Positions 17,691 to 25,607 of a stretch of 64,000 nucleotides of DNA are shown piece after piece. The notes below the pieces were generated by a model, which saw nothing but the letters and a program-made list of their open reading frames with translations, did not search any database and had not been told where the DNA came from. Positions within the stretch are counted from its first letter, which is position 1. The number at the start of each line of letters is the position of its first letter. A program made the translations under genes and the position numbers. Source of the stretch: Amnibacterium kyonggiense (GTDB taxonomy: Bacteria; Actinomycetota; Actinomycetes; Actinomycetales; Microbacteriaceae); contig NZ_SOAM01000001.1 of NCBI RefSeq assembly GCF_004364555.1, positions 248,001 to 312,000 of the forward strand, read 5' to 3'.

Positions 17691-18087
17691 TCGTCCCTTC
17701 CGTTCCTCGCAGCACCGACGGCTGCGGTCATGACAACAGCAGGATGCCCGCTCCGCTTCCCCGCCCGGACGAGGAGCGCCTTGCGGTTCTCGAAGAGATC
17801 CCCGAGGACCCGGACGCCGTCGGACGCTCGACGCGCCGAGCGGAAGAAGCCCCGGTTCGGGGGCCGGGGAACTCGTGGGTCCGGGTTCCCAGCGCACCCG
17901 ATCGCGGGACGCGTGCGCTCGACTTCCGCATGGTTCCGCGGATCGCGAGGCATCGGGCCCTGCTCCCGGAGCGCTCGCGCATCCGGATTGCACCTGGTGG
18001 GGGCCGCGTTCTGGGGGATGGGGGGACACGGCGTGTCCCCCCATCCTTCGAGAGGCCCGCTCCGGGCCCTGAAAGGAACCTCCACCC
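17691..18087. other. Non-coding region between htpX and the SipW locus
   Basis: 397 bp between divergent genes. A frame open on the plus strand (17744-18091) is Arg/Pro-rich and matches nothing, so I treat it as non-coding. The right third holds a perfect palindrome (18016-18046) and a good ribosome-binding site (AAAGGAA) before ATG 18088. The long leader suggests post-transcriptional control of the export locus. Confidence 0.6.
18016..18046. promoter_or_regulatory. 31-bp perfect palindrome in the leader of the SipW locus
   Basis: GGATGGGGGGACACG (18016-18030) and its exact complement (18032-18046) are separated by one base. It is followed 42 bp later by the start codon of the first exported protein. 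It may be a dimeric-repressor operator or, as RNA, an attenuator hairpin. There is no T-run. Confidence 0.6.
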
Positions 18088-18732
18088 ATGATCCCCACCG
18101 CTGTCGCGAAGCGCATGCGGTTCACCCCGCTGGCGCTGACCACCGTCCTGCTGTCCGCGGGCCTGCTCTCGCTGTCGGTCACCGGCACCCTCTCCGGCTT
18201 CACCGCGCAGATCACGAACGGCGCGAACACCGTCACCACCGGCTCGCTGGTGCTGCAGGAGGGCGTCGGCAGCAACGCGACGACCTTCACCTGCACCTCG
18301 GCCGACGGCGCGAGCATCACGACGAACTCCTCGACGTGCTCGACGATCAACACGTTCGGCGGCACCGGCTCCCAGACGATGGTCCCGGGCCAGACGGTGA
18401 CCCAGAGCGTCACGTTCAAGAACGCCGGCACGATCCCCGCCAGCACCTTCACGCTGCAGCCGACCGCCTGCTCGCAGTCCGCGGTGACGACGCCCGCCGG
18501 GTCGGCGACCGACCTGTGCTCCAAGCTCAGCGTCGTCGTCACGCAGTCCGGCGCCACGGGCTCCGTCTACAGCGGCACGCTCGCCGGCTTCACCGCGAAT
18601 CAGACGCTCACGACCCTCGCGGCCGGCGCCTCGACCACGTTCACCTTCGCCGTGACGCTCGCGAGCGGCGCCGGCAACAGCTACCAGGGCCTCCAGGCCT
18701 CGGTGCCGATGACGTGGACGCTGAACAGCTGA
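18088..18732 (+). CDS. Secreted SipW-dependent-type protein
   Basis: 214 residues. The signal region has a hydrophobic core (about 13-31) and then GTLSGFTAQITNGANTVTTGSL. Cleavage would fall in the SGFTAQ area, with mature sequence rich in Thr, Ser and Ala and three or four Cys, predicted as a beta-sandwich. This looks like the camelysin/TasA-type substrates of SipW, which form extracellular fibres in Bacillus. The next gene encodes an ER-type signal peptidase, and the third gene repeats the motif FTAQITNGANT as YSAKLTNGADT. A matrix or surface-fibre role is inference. Confidence 0.75.
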   Translation: MIPTAVAKRMRFTPLALTTVLLSAGLLSLSVTGTLSGFTAQITNGANTVTTGSLVLQEGVGSNATTFTCTSADGASITTNSSTCSTINTFGGTGSQTMVPGQTVTQSVTFKNAGTIPASTFTLQPTACSQSAVTTPAGSATDLCSKLSVVVTQSGATGSVYSGTLAGFTANQTLTTLAAGASTTFTFAVTLASGAGNSYQGLQASVPMTWTLNS

Positions 18733-19757
18733 CCCTCCTCCCCGGTCGGACCGTCTGGACGCTGCGCGACGAGCCGGTCCCGACCGGCGGGGAGGCGCGG
18801 ACGGAGGCACCGGCCGATCACGCCCTGCGGCACTTCTCGGTGCCCGGGATCCTCGGACCGGAGGACGACCCGGGCTGGGCCGTGCACGCCGACGACCTGG
18901 TCGCGGAGCTCCGGGTCGAGGACGCCGGGTCACCGTCGACCGCGGTCCGGCCGCGATCCGGCCGTCCCGCGCTCGTCGTCGCGACGGTCGTCCTGCTGCT
19001 GCTCTGCGCGACGGTCGGCGCCGGTCTCCTCGCGGGCTACCGCGGGTTCGTCGTCGAGACGCCCTCGATGGGCACGGCGGCCCCGGTCGGCACGCTCGTC
19101 GTGACCGCACCGATCACGACCGCACCGCAGCGCGGCGACGTCATCGCCTTCATCGCGCCGGGCGTGCGCCGCGTCTACACCCACCGCGTGTCCGCGGTCG
19201 ACGCGGCCGGCGGCATCCGCACGAAGGGCGACATCAACGCGGCTGCGGATCCGTGGACGATCGAGCGCTCGGCGGTGCTCGGGCGCGCGGTCGCGATCGT
19301 GCCGGGCGTCGGCTTCGTGCTGCGCGCGGTGCCGCTCCTCCTCGTCGGCGGGCTGCTGCTCACCCTCCTCACGCTGCCGATCCGTCGGCGCGACGTCCGC
19401 GCGGCGTCCCGCGTGATCGGCTGGCACCTGATCGGCACCGCGGTCCTGCTCCACCTGCAGCCGCTCGTCCACGTCGTCGTCATCGCGAGCGAGGCGGCCG
19501 CCGACGGCGCGCGCGCCTCGATCGTCTCGACCGGTCTGCTCCCGATCCGCCTCGTCACGGCGTCCGGCGACGTGCTCGCGCGGCTCGCCGACGGCGTCCC
19601 CGGGACCGTCGCGCTGCCGACAGGCGGCTCGACCCGGATCGTCGCGGTGCCGGACCTGGCACCGGGCGCGCAGCTCCTGCTCATCGGGCTGGCCGTGCTG
19701 CCGTCGCTCGTCGTCCTCCTCGTCGGCCTCCCCCGGCGTGAGCGGGTCGCCGCGTGA
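18714..19757 (+). CDS. ER-type (SipW-like) signal peptidase I
   Basis: 347 residues from GTG 18714, overlapping the upstream gene by 19 nt; the start is uncertain because no clear Shine-Dalgarno is present, and GTG 18840 is possible. After a long acidic cytoplasmic N-terminal segment (about 80 residues) and a transmembrane helix, ETPSMGTAAPVG carries nucleophile S118 and VYTHRV carries H157, followed by TKGDINAAADPW. Ser-His rather than Ser-Lys catalysis marks the ER/SipW class. A C-terminal half with further hydrophobic segments is an unusual extension. It should process the flanking exported proteins. Confidence 0.85.
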   Translation: MDAEQLTLLPGRTVWTLRDEPVPTGGEARTEAPADHALRHFSVPGILGPEDDPGWAVHADDLVAELRVEDAGSPSTAVRPRSGRPALVVATVVLLLLCATVGAGLLAGYRGFVVETPSMGTAAPVGTLVVTAPITTAPQRGDVIAFIAPGVRRVYTHRVSAVDAAGGIRTKGDINAAADPWTIERSAVLGRAVAIVPGVGFVLRAVPLLLVGGLLLTLLTLPIRRRDVRAASRVIGWHLIGTAVLLHLQPLVHVVVIASEAAADGARASIVSTGLLPIRLVTASGDVLARLADGVPGTVALPTGGSTRIVAVPDLAPGAQLLLIGLAVLPSLVVLLVGLPRRERVAA

Positions 19758-20617
19758 GGTCGCTGCGCGCGGAGCTGCGCGGTCGCGCGCTCGGGCTCGG
19801 CGCGCTCGCGGCGGCCGGGCTGCTCGGCCTGGCCCTCACGGCTGTGCCCGGCGCGTCGGGCGGGTACAGCGCCAAGCTGACGAACGGCGCCGACACCGCG
19901 ACGACCGCGAAGTACTTCCTCTGCTCCGACGCGCTGGCGCAGGACCAGGCATCGGCGCTGTTCCAGTGGCCGCTGAACGACGCCGCGGGATCCGCAGGAC
20001 CCGCCGACATCAGCGGTCAGGGTCACACCGGGGCCTATCAGGGCACCGTGACGACGAACGCGTCGACGCCGATCTCCTGCCCCCGCGACGGCGGGACCGC
20101 CTGGACGCTCGACGGCGCCACGAACTACGCCGACTACCCGGTCCAGCAGACCAATCCGCAGGTCTTCACCGTCGAGATCTGGTTCCGGACGACCGTCGCG
20201 GGCGGGAAGCTGATCGGCTTCGGCGCGAACGCCACCGGCGCGAACACGACGTACGACCGGCACGTGTTCCTCGCGGCGAACGGCTCGCTGGTGTTCGGCG
20301 TGTACTCCGGTGGCGCACACACGGTGTCCTCGCCGGGTCCGTACAACGACGGCAGGTGGCACTACGCCGCGGCGACGCTCTCCTCGGCGGGCATGGCGCT
20401 CTCCGTCGACGGGAGATCGGCGGTCACCGGGACCACGACGGTGGCCGAGAACGGCAGCGGCTACTGGCGCGTCGGCTACGACTCGATCAGCACGACGTGG
20501 TCGTCCCCGCAGACGAAGACGTACTTCACCGGCGACCTCCGCTACGCCGCGGTCTACACGACGGCGCTCACGTCGTCGCAGATCGCCGCGCACTGGGCGG
20601 CGGGCGTCGGCAGCTGA
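19754..20617 (+). CDS. Secreted LamG/concanavalin-like domain protein
   Basis: 287 residues from GTG 19754, overlapping the signal peptidase stop (GTGA). A signal region (hydrophobic 13-30) leads into SGGYSAKLTNGADTATT, matching the first exported protein of the locus. The rest (about 70-285) is a laminin-G-like jelly roll: ISGQGHTGAYQGT, FTVEIWFRTT, DGRWHYAAATL, GDLRYAAVYTTALTSSQIAAHW. Such domains bind carbohydrate or surface ligands. It is probably exported via the adjacent SipW-like peptidase and could be a surface adhesin. Confidence 0.82.
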   Translation: MRSLRAELRGRALGLGALAAAGLLGLALTAVPGASGGYSAKLTNGADTATTAKYFLCSDALAQDQASALFQWPLNDAAGSAGPADISGQGHTGAYQGTVTTNASTPISCPRDGGTAWTLDGATNYADYPVQQTNPQVFTVEIWFRTTVAGGKLIGFGANATGANTTYDRHVFLAANGSLVFGVYSGGAHTVSSPGPYNDGRWHYAAATLSSAGMALSVDGRSAVTGTTTVAENGSGYWRVGYDSISTTWSSPQTKTYFTGDLRYAAVYTTALTSSQIAAHWAAGVGS

Positions 20618-20618
20618 G

Positions 20619-21686
20619 TCAGGGGACGCGCTCGAGCCACTCCCTCGTGGAGAACTTCGTGCGGACCAGCTCCTCCGCCGTGGCGATCTCCTCGGGGGTC
20701 AGGTCGCCCCTCGTCGCGCCGGTGAGGCGGACGAAGGTCTCCTCGAGCCGCTCGATGATCGCGGCGCGCGGCAGGCCCGTCTGCTTGCGGAGCGGGTCCA
20801 CGCGCTTCGCGGCGGACGTGGTGCCCTTGTCGCTCATCTTCTCGCGGCCGATCCGGAGCACCTGGACCATCTTGTCGCCGTCCATGTCGTAGGACATGGT
20901 CACGTGGTGCAGGACGGCGCCGCTGCCGAGCCGCTTCTGGGCGGCGCCGCCGATCTTGCCGGCCGACGACGCGATGTCGTTCAGCCCCTGGTAGGTGGCG
21001 TCGATGCCGAGGGAGCGGAGGGCCTGCAGGACCCAGTCGTCGAGGTAGGCGTACGACTCGGCGAAGGACATGCCGCGCACGAGGTCGCCCGGCGCATAGA
21101 GCGAGTAGGTGACGACGCTGCCGGCCTCCATGAACATCGCGCCGCCGCCGGAGACGCGGCGCACCACGTCGACGCCGTGCTTCGCGGCGCTCTCGAGGTC
21201 GACCTCGTTCTTCAGCGACTGGAAGCTGCCGATCACGACCGCGGGCTCGTCCCACTCCCAGATGCGGAGGGTCGGCTTGCGGCGCCCGGCGCCGACCTCC
21301 TCCGTCAGCACCTGGTCGAGCGCCAGGTGCACCGCGGGGCGCACGGCGGGCGGGTGGACCAGCTCCCACGCGAAGTCGCGCCAGTCGGCGGCGCGGCCGA
21401 TCGCCCGCCGGACCGCGGTCGCGACCGCCTCGGAGCTGAAGCCGAGCAGGACCGCGCCCTCGGGGAGCGCGCGGCGGACGGCGCCGGCGAGGTCCGCCGC
21501 GGAGGCGTCGGCCGGGAGGCCGATCAGCGACCGGTCGATCGCCTCGAGCGCGTCGTCGGGTTCGAGGAAGAAGTCGCCGGCGAGGCGGAAGGCGCTGATC
21601 CGGTCGTCCTCCACGCCGAGGTCGACGACGACGAGCTTGCCGCCCGGCACCTTGTACTCGCCGTGGAGGCGCTGCTCGTCGGTCAT
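20619..21686 (-). CDS. lplA: Lipoate--protein ligase with N-terminal accessory domain
   Basis: 355 residues from ATG 21686 (GAAGGGG upstream). The catalytic BPL/LplA domain (about 100-355) has RRVSGGGAMFMEAG and GKIGGAAQKR, the substrate loop and catalytic lysine region. The first about 95 residues (YKVPGGKLVVVDLGV, FFLEPDDALEAID) correspond to the small lipoate-ligase C domain, here placed N-terminally. It activates free lipoate as lipoyl-AMP and attaches it to E2/GcvH lysines. The start overlaps the stop of the upstream lipase gene (ATGA). Confidence 0.85.
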   Translation of the reverse strand: MTDEQRLHGEYKVPGGKLVVVDLGVEDDRISAFRLAGDFFLEPDDALEAIDRSLIGLPADASAADLAGAVRRALPEGAVLLGFSSEAVATAVRRAIGRAADWRDFAWELVHPPAVRPAVHLALDQVLTEEVGAGRRKPTLRIWEWDEPAVVIGSFQSLKNEVDLESAAKHGVDVVRRVSGGGAMFMEAGSVVTYSLYAPGDLVRGMSFAESYAYLDDWVLQALRSLGIDATYQGLNDIASSAGKIGGAAQKRLGSGAVLHHVTMSYDMDGDKMVQVLRIGREKMSDKGTTSAAKRVDPLRKQTGLPRAAIIERLEETFVRLTGATRGDLTPEEIATAEELVRTKFSTREWLERVP

Positions 21687-22534
21687 GCCCTGATCCCCTT
21701 CAGCACGTGCGACTCGATCCAGCCGACCAGGTCGGCGATCACCTCGTCGCGGTTCGTCTCGTTGAACACCTCGTGGCGCGCACCCTCGTAGACCCGCACC
21801 GTGACGTCGCGGAGGCCGGCGCGCTCCCGGTAGGCGCGGGCGAGCCGGTGGACGCTGCGGCCGCCGCCGAGCGTGTCGTCCGAACCGACCTGCAGCAGCA
21901 GCGGCAGGTCCGCGGGCAGCCGGCGCCCGGGACGGCCGAGCAGGCGGAGCGCGTCGCGCATGCCGATGAGCTTCGCCGTGTTCGCCGGGAAGGTGAGCGG
22001 GTCGCGCAGCCAGTCCTGCGCGACGGCGGGGTCGCGGCTGAGCCACTCCGCGCCGGTCGTGCCGAGGGAGCGGTGGCGCCGGTTGAGGTCCCCCGCGTCC
22101 ATGAACCCCGGGAGGCGGTACGCGGTACCGGTGAGCACGACGCCGTCGTAGGCGTCGGGGCGGCCGTTCAGCGCGATCTGCGCCATCAGCGATCCCCAGC
22201 TGTGCGCGACGAGCACGAGCGGCAGGTCGGGGAAGCGCTCCTTCGTGAGGTCGCGGAAGCGGCCGATCGCCGCGATCGTCGCGCGGAGGCCACCCGGCCC
22301 CAGCGACCCGAGCTTCGCGGCGTCGCCCCACTGCGCCATGCCGGTCGCCCCGTGCCCGCGGTGGTCGTCGGCGACGACCGTGAACCCGGCGCGGTTCAGG
22401 TCGGCGGCGAGCGCGGCGTACCGCCCCGCGTGCTCGCCGATGCCGTGCGAGATCTGGATCACGGCCCGCGGGTCGTCGACCGCCCACTCGACCGTGCTGA
22501 TGACGACGCCCTCGTCGTCGGTGAAGGAACCCAC
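21683..22534 (-). CDS. Alpha/beta hydrolase, monoacylglycerol lipase type
   Basis: 283 residues. Oxyanion region SHGIGEHAGRY, nucleophile elbow AHSWGS, acid residue QVGSDDTLGG and catalytic His EGARHEVFNE, all as in the MGLL/PldB (serine aminopeptidase S33-like, Hydrolase_4) group. Likely hydrolyses monoacylglycerols or lysophospholipids. CAGAAT lies 6 nt before GTG 22534 on the minus strand, pointing to a leaderless transcript that also covers lplA. Confidence 0.87.
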   Translation of the reverse strand: MGSFTDDEGVVISTVEWAVDDPRAVIQISHGIGEHAGRYAALAADLNRAGFTVVADDHRGHGATGMAQWGDAAKLGSLGPGGLRATIAAIGRFRDLTKERFPDLPLVLVAHSWGSLMAQIALNGRPDAYDGVVLTGTAYRLPGFMDAGDLNRRHRSLGTTGAEWLSRDPAVAQDWLRDPLTFPANTAKLIGMRDALRLLGRPGRRLPADLPLLLQVGSDDTLGGGRSVHRLARAYRERAGLRDVTVRVYEGARHEVFNETNRDEVIADLVGWIESHVLKGIRA

Positions 22535-22584
22535 GGTCCGATTCTGGTGGCGTCGCGCCCGGCCGGTGCGCCAGGCTCGGCTCC

Positions 22585-23139
22585 GTGACCGCGCCGCGCC
22601 TCCCCCTCCGCGTCCGCGCCGCCGTCGTGGTCGTCGCCGTGCTCGGCGTCCTCGCGGTCGTCGGCGGCACCGCCGTGATCCGGACGGGCGCGGACGCCCT
22701 CGAGGTCGGCGGCGGGTTCACGGTGAGCGGCCCGTGGTACGCGGGACCGCGCTGGGCCGGCGTCGAGCTCGAGAACCGCTCCTCCGTGCCGATCACGCTG
22801 CGGGCGGTGGAGGTCCGGACGGCGTCCAACGTGCGGGTCCTCGGCACCCGGGTCCTCGGTCCGACGGGCGCGCACATCCTCATGAACGACACGTCCGATC
22901 CGGACGTCGGGGCCGCGGTCGACGCGGGGCAGCCGGTCGACGGATTCGTCCTCCCGCCGCACAGCCGGTCGAAGTACCAGGTGGCGGTCGAGTTCGAGCC
23001 GAGATCGCCCGGGCAGGCCGTGATCAGCGGCACCGCGGTCGTGTACAGCGTGTTCGGCCTCGACCACGGCGCGGTCTCCGGAGGCGTCTACTGCGTGCGC
23101 GGCCCCGGGAAGGAGTCCTGCGCGCCGTTCGCCTCATGA
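22585..23139 (+). CDS. Membrane-anchored hypothetical protein
   Basis: 184 residues from GTG 22585. One N-terminal transmembrane helix (about 11-33, VVVVAVLGVLAVVGGTAV) is followed by an extracytoplasmic beta-rich domain (GVELENRSSVPITLRAVEV, VLPPHSRSKYQVAVEFEP) and two Cys near the C terminus (YCVRGPGKESC) that could form a disulphide. No family is recognised. It has the pattern of an Ig-like domain with an anchoring helix. Divergent from the lipase gene. Confidence 0.7.
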   Translation: MTAPRLPLRVRAAVVVVAVLGVLAVVGGTAVIRTGADALEVGGGFTVSGPWYAGPRWAGVELENRSSVPITLRAVEVRTASNVRVLGTRVLGPTGAHILMNDTSDPDVGAAVDAGQPVDGFVLPPHSRSKYQVAVEFEPRSPGQAVISGTAVVYSVFGLDHGAVSGGVYCVRGPGKESCAPFAS

Positions 23140-23175
23140 CGCCCGAGCCTGCGCAGATACACAGGCTGGACTGCA

Positions 23176-23181
23176 TATACT
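23176..23181 (+). promoter_or_regulatory. -10 element of the MFS gene, leaderless spacing
   Basis: TATACT, a perfect TAnnnT match, lies 8 nt before ATG 23190. The stretch is clearly less GC-rich than its surroundings. No Shine-Dalgarno sequence fits between. Confidence 0.65.
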
Positions 23182-23189
23182 CCTGATTG

Positions 23190-24431
23190 ATGAGTGCGAC
23201 GACGGGTGCGGGCATGTTCCGCTCGCTCCGCGGCCACGACTACCGCCTCTGGGCGTCCGGCGCGATCGTGTCCAACGTCGGCACGTGGATGCAGCGGACG
23301 ACCCAGGACTGGATCGTCCTCACCCGGCTGACGGACCACGACGCCTTCGCGGTCGGCATCACGACCGCGCTGCAGTTCGGACCGCAGCTGTTCCTCTCCC
23401 CGCTGACCGGGTACGTCGCCGACCGGGTCCCGAAGCGGACGCTGCTGACGATCACGCAGGCGTCGATGGCGATCCTCGGGCTCGGTCTCGGGCTGCTCGT
23501 GCTGACCGGCAGGGACACGCTCGTCGAGGTCTACGGCTTCGCGCTGCTGCTCGGCGTCGTGGCCGCGTTCGACGCGCCCGCCCGGCAGAGCTTCGTGTCC
23601 GACCTCGTCGGACCGGAGGACGTGTCGAACGCGGTCGCGCTGAACTCCGCGTCCTTCAACCTCGCCCGGCTGCTCGGCCCGTCGGTCGCCGGCCTGCTCA
23701 CGGAGGCGGTCGGCCCCGGGTGGGTGTTCCTGATCAACTCGGCGAGCTTCGCGGGGGTGCTCGTCTCCCTCCGATTCATCCACGCGCCCGCGTTCGGCGC
23801 CGCGGGCAGGCCGACGCGGTCTTTCAAGGACATCGGCGAGGGCTTCACGACCGTGGTGCGGCGGCGGGACCTGGCGATCGTGTTCGTGCTCGTCGCCGTG
23901 ATGGGGACGTTCGGGCTGAACTTCCCGATTTACGCCTCGACCATGGCCGTGCTCTTCGGGCAGGGAGCGACCGGGTACGGGCTGCTCTCCTCCGCCCTCG
24001 CGATCGGCGCCGTGACCGGCGCACTGCTCTCCGCGCGGCGACCGGCGCCGCGGTTCGGGCTGCTCGTGCTCGCGTCCGCGCTGTTCGGGATCGGCCTGCT
24101 GCTCGGGGCCCTCGCCCCGTCCTACCTCTGGCTCGCGATCGTGCTGCCGCTCGTCGGCGTCGCCTCGCAGACGTTCATGACGACGGCGAACGGGCTCGTC
24201 CAGATGGGTGTCGACCGCGTGGTGCGCGGCCGCGTCATGGCGCTCTACATGGCCACGGTCATGGGCGGCACCGTCGTGGGCGGACCGCTCGTCGGGTGGG
24301 TCGCGAACGCGCTCGGGCCGCGCGAGGGGCTCGTCGTCGGAGCGACCGCCGGCGTCGTCGTGGCGGTCATCGGCGCGGTGCACCAGCACCGGCACGCCGA
24401 CCGGCCCGCGCCGGTGCTGCACACGGACTGA
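23190..24431 (+). CDS. MFS transporter, MFS_3/EntS type
   Basis: 413 residues from ATG 23190 (an in-frame TTG directly precedes it). Begins FRSLRGHDYRLWASGAIVSNVGTWMQRTTQDW, characteristic (shown in two parts here: RSLRGHDYRLW and GTWMQRTTQDW) of the MFS_3 family of exporters. GYVADRVPKRT is the loop 2-3 motif; 12 hydrophobic segments. EntS-like members export siderophores; many relatives are uncharacterised drug or metabolite exporters, so the substrate is open. Confidence 0.87.
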   Translation: MSATTGAGMFRSLRGHDYRLWASGAIVSNVGTWMQRTTQDWIVLTRLTDHDAFAVGITTALQFGPQLFLSPLTGYVADRVPKRTLLTITQASMAILGLGLGLLVLTGRDTLVEVYGFALLLGVVAAFDAPARQSFVSDLVGPEDVSNAVALNSASFNLARLLGPSVAGLLTEAVGPGWVFLINSASFAGVLVSLRFIHAPAFGAAGRPTRSFKDIGEGFTTVVRRRDLAIVFVLVAVMGTFGLNFPIYASTMAVLFGQGATGYGLLSSALAIGAVTGALLSARRPAPRFGLLVLASALFGIGLLLGALAPSYLWLAIVLPLVGVASQTFMTTANGLVQMGVDRVVRGRVMALYMATVMGGTVVGGPLVGWVANALGPREGLVVGATAGVVVAVIGAVHQHRHADRPAPVLHTD

Positions 24432-24476
24432 GGCGGCTCGGAGCTCACGGAGCCGACCTTGTGGGGCTCACGAGCA

Positions 24477-24541
24477 CCTCTTTGCTCACGCTTCTTGCCG
24501 CCGCGACCTCATCGCGGCGGCAAGAAGCGTGAGCAAAGAGG
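24477..24541. terminator. 29-bp perfect hairpin between convergent genes
   Basis: The arms 24477-24505 and 24513-24541 are perfectly complementary over 29 bp with a 7-nt loop. It sits between the MFS gene ending at 24431 and the ROK kinase ending at 24545, so it could terminate transcription from both sides. The stem is far longer than a typical terminator and lacks T-runs on either side. Confidence 0.6.
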
Positions 24542-24544
24542 AGG

Positions 24545-25426
24545 TCAGGGGAGGAGGTCGTCGGCGAGCGCGAGCGCGCCGACGACGCCGGGGGAGTCGG
24601 CGATCGCGGGCGCGACCAGGACGTCCGTCGGATCGGCGGAGGAGAGCGACGCCGGACCGTAACCCCGGGCCAGGTCCGGCAGCGCGGCGCGCACCGCCTC
24701 GAGCAGCCCGGGGGACTGCATGACGCCGCCGCCGAGCACCAGCTTCTCCGCCCCGACCGTGAGCATGACGCTGTACGCCATCTGGGCGATGTAGGAGGCG
24801 AGGATCGCGATCCGCCCGTCGCGGACGTCCTCGGGGAACGACGAGGCGTCCGCGCCCCAGCGCCCGAGGACGGCGGGGCCGGCGGTGAGGCCCTCGAGGC
24901 AGTCGCCGTGGAAGGGGCAGTTGCCGGCGAAGTCGTCGTCCGGGTGCCGGCGGACGAGCAGGTGACCGACCTCCGGCCAGCCGTCGCCGCCGATGGGGCG
25001 CCCGTCGACGATCATCCCGACGCCGACGCCCGTGCCGATGGTCGCGTAGGCGAGCGAGGAGGTGCCCCGCCCGGCGCCGTAGCGCAGCTCCCCCACCGCG
25101 GCGCCGACGACGTCGCTGACGAACGCGGCCGGGACGCCGTCCGTCGCGACGCGACCGAGCAGGTCCGTGTCCGCCCAGCCGGGCTTCGGGGTGGTCGTGA
25201 CCCGGCCGAAGCGGGGGCTCGACGGATCGGCGTCGACGGGCCCGAAGGAGGCCAGCCCGATCGCCTCCACCGCGCCCGTCGCCCGGATGAAGTCGTGGAT
25301 CCGGCCGATCGTCTCGTCCGGCGTCGTCGTCGGGAAGCGCTCGACGCGGAGCGGGACGTCCGGGGAGCCGGCCTCGGCCGCGGCGCAGACGACCTTCGTG
25401 CCGCCGGTCTCGATGCCCACGATCAT
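24545..25426 (-). CDS. ROK-family sugar kinase (fructokinase/glucokinase type)
   Basis: 293 residues from ATG 25426 ([15 protein letters not shown]), the phosphate-1 loop. [32 protein letters not shown] and [15 protein letters not shown] follow, then [13 protein letters not shown], the Cys/His zinc motif of bacterial ROK fructokinases. It should phosphorylate fructose (or mannose) with ATP in the cytosol. The divergent neighbour is pgi, which fits fructose-6-phosphate entering glycolysis. Confidence 0.88.
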   Translation of the reverse strand: MIVGIETGGTKVVCAAAEAGSPDVPLRVERFPTTTPDETIGRIHDFIRATGAVEAIGLASFGPVDADPSSPRFGRVTTTPKPGWADTDLLGRVATDGVPAAFVSDVVGAAVGELRYGAGRGTSSLAYATIGTGVGVGMIVDGRPIGGDGWPEVGHLLVRRHPDDDFAGNCPFHGDCLEGLTAGPAVLGRWGADASSFPEDVRDGRIAILASYIAQMAYSVMLTVGAEKLVLGGGVMQSPGLLEAVRAALPDLARGYGPASLSSADPTDVLVAPAIADSPGVVGALALADDLLP

Positions 25427-25607
25427 GCCGAACTCCGCTCCGACCGCAGCAGCGCGGTCGACGCCGACCCTAGCGACGCCGAGGGGTCGCCGTACGGCGA
25501 GCGATCGTGCAGCCACAGGGTCTAGCGTCTGTCGAGGCGCGGCTCCTCCGGCCCCGCCCGACGGCGGGCGGCCTCACCCAGTCCTACTCGAAAGGCGCGT
25601 GCCTCCC

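Noticed and set aside
14392-17715. An 1107-codon open frame on the minus strand spanning the Usp, permease and htpX genes
   Set aside because: Only the last 284 codons (the Usp gene) read as protein. The rest is Arg/His/Pro-rich antisense or off-frame sequence produced by high GC content, and two well-supported genes occupy other frames there.
17744-18091. 115-codon plus-strand frame before the SipW locus
   Set aside because: Arg/Pro-rich, no ribosome-binding site, no recognisable fold, and it covers the palindrome and Shine-Dalgarno of the next gene.
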